Of a stretch of DNA of 6,117 nt, positions 5,788 through 6,117 are shown one piece after another (the stretch's first letter is position 1; each line of letters begins with the position of its first letter). The position numbers were made by a program, and so were the translations under genes. The stretch is from positions 1 to 6,117 of the forward strand of contig JALWJV010000103.1 in assembly GCA_026996955.1 (NCBI GenBank), in the 5' to 3' direction. The stretch comes from Deltaproteobacteria bacterium (lineage in GTDB: Bacteria; Desulfobacterota; Dissulfuribacteria; Dissulfuribacterales; QOAL01). Below the pieces are notes generated by a model that had not been told where the DNA came from, ran no database searches, and worked only from the letters and a program-made list of their open reading frames with translations.

Positions 5788-6117
5788 ATGTCAATGGAGG
5801 TAAAGGAGCTTGTTGAAAGGTACCGCCCGGGCCTGTCCATAGGCGAGTATGGAGACATCTTTACTGATACTACCGAGTTCATGAAGATTGAGTCAGGGGA
5901 TGTCATCAAGCTTGACGGTCTCCATTATCTTGTCATTCGGGACGAGGCTGAACGGAGCTTTGGAATAGAAGATCCCAAGTACTGGGTTAAACGGTGCATG
6001 GTGCTTGAAACAGGAGAACGTAAGATCCTGAAACTTGTCTTTCATGAACGCTTTACATTACCCCTTGGCGAGTTGAAAATTGAATGCTACCGCAGCCCCG
6101 AAAAGGAATCGCGGATA
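5788..6117 (+). CDS. N-terminal part of an unidentified, possibly protein-kinase-like protein (3' end outside window)
   Basis: There are 110 codons without a stop up to the window edge. The start is set by an in-frame TGA two codons upstream (5782-5784) and by GAGGT seven bases before the ATG. The product begins MSMEVKELVERYRPG and has no signal peptide or membrane helix, so it is probably cytoplasmic. The visible part alternates short strands and charged turns: IESGDVIKLDGLHYLVI (about 34-50), FGIEDPKYWVKR (about 57-68), LETGERKILKLVFHERF (about 72-88) and ECYRSPEKESRI (99-110). LETGERKILKL resembles the start of a kinase-like N-lobe with its lysine-bearing strand. The whole recalls proteins annotated as serine/threonine kinases in sulfate-reducing deltaproteobacteria. 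That link is from memory and the catalytic motifs would lie beyond the window, so function stays open. It diverges from the 132-residue membrane protein and follows the structured element. Confidence 0.7.
   Translation, partial: MSMEVKELVERYRPGLSIGEYGDIFTDTTEFMKIESGDVIKLDGLHYLVIRDEAERSFGIEDPKYWVKRCMVLETGERKILKLVFHERFTLPLGELKIECYRSPEKESRI

Overview
The window looks like chromosomal DNA of a Gram-negative bacterium. My best guess is a deltaproteobacterium (Desulfobacterota, Desulfobacterales-like). The guess rests on moderate GC, an LPS-export gene next to an AsmA-family gene, and the style of the hypothetical proteins; no rRNA or marker search backs it.

Minus strand, read right to left. A 132-residue two-helix membrane protein of unknown function (5366 to 4968) is followed by a 277-base gap. 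Then comes a tight run of purB (adenylosuccinate lyase, 4690 to 3323), a large AsmA-family envelope protein (3272 to 750) and lptC (724 to 146). Gaps of about 50 and 25 bases suggest one transcription unit. It couples a purine/AMP enzyme to two inner-membrane-anchored periplasmic proteins of lipid and LPS transport. Ribosome-binding sites indicate that purB and asmA each start slightly inside the longest open frame. The usual lptC partner, lptA, does not follow directly. The last 145 bases beyond lptC hold a repeat-like, GC-richer stretch with an open 31-codon frame that may be part of a dispersed repeat.

Plus strand. A truncated gene starts at 5788 and runs off the right edge (110 codons seen). 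It is unidentified, but resembles what I remember of the N-terminal part of kinase-like proteins in sulfate reducers. It diverges from the 132-residue gene.

The 421-base divergent spacer (5367-5787) holds the most interesting signal. Between 5568 and 5667 lies a long, nearly continuous hairpin: a 24-position outer arm with two A-G mismatches, a symmetric purine-rich 9 x 9 internal loop, and an apical 8 + 4 bp hairpin. Three G-U pairs exist only if the plus strand is transcribed, so the structure points to an RNA, either the 5' leader of the downstream gene or a small RNA. I could not match it to any riboswitch or ribozyme family I know.
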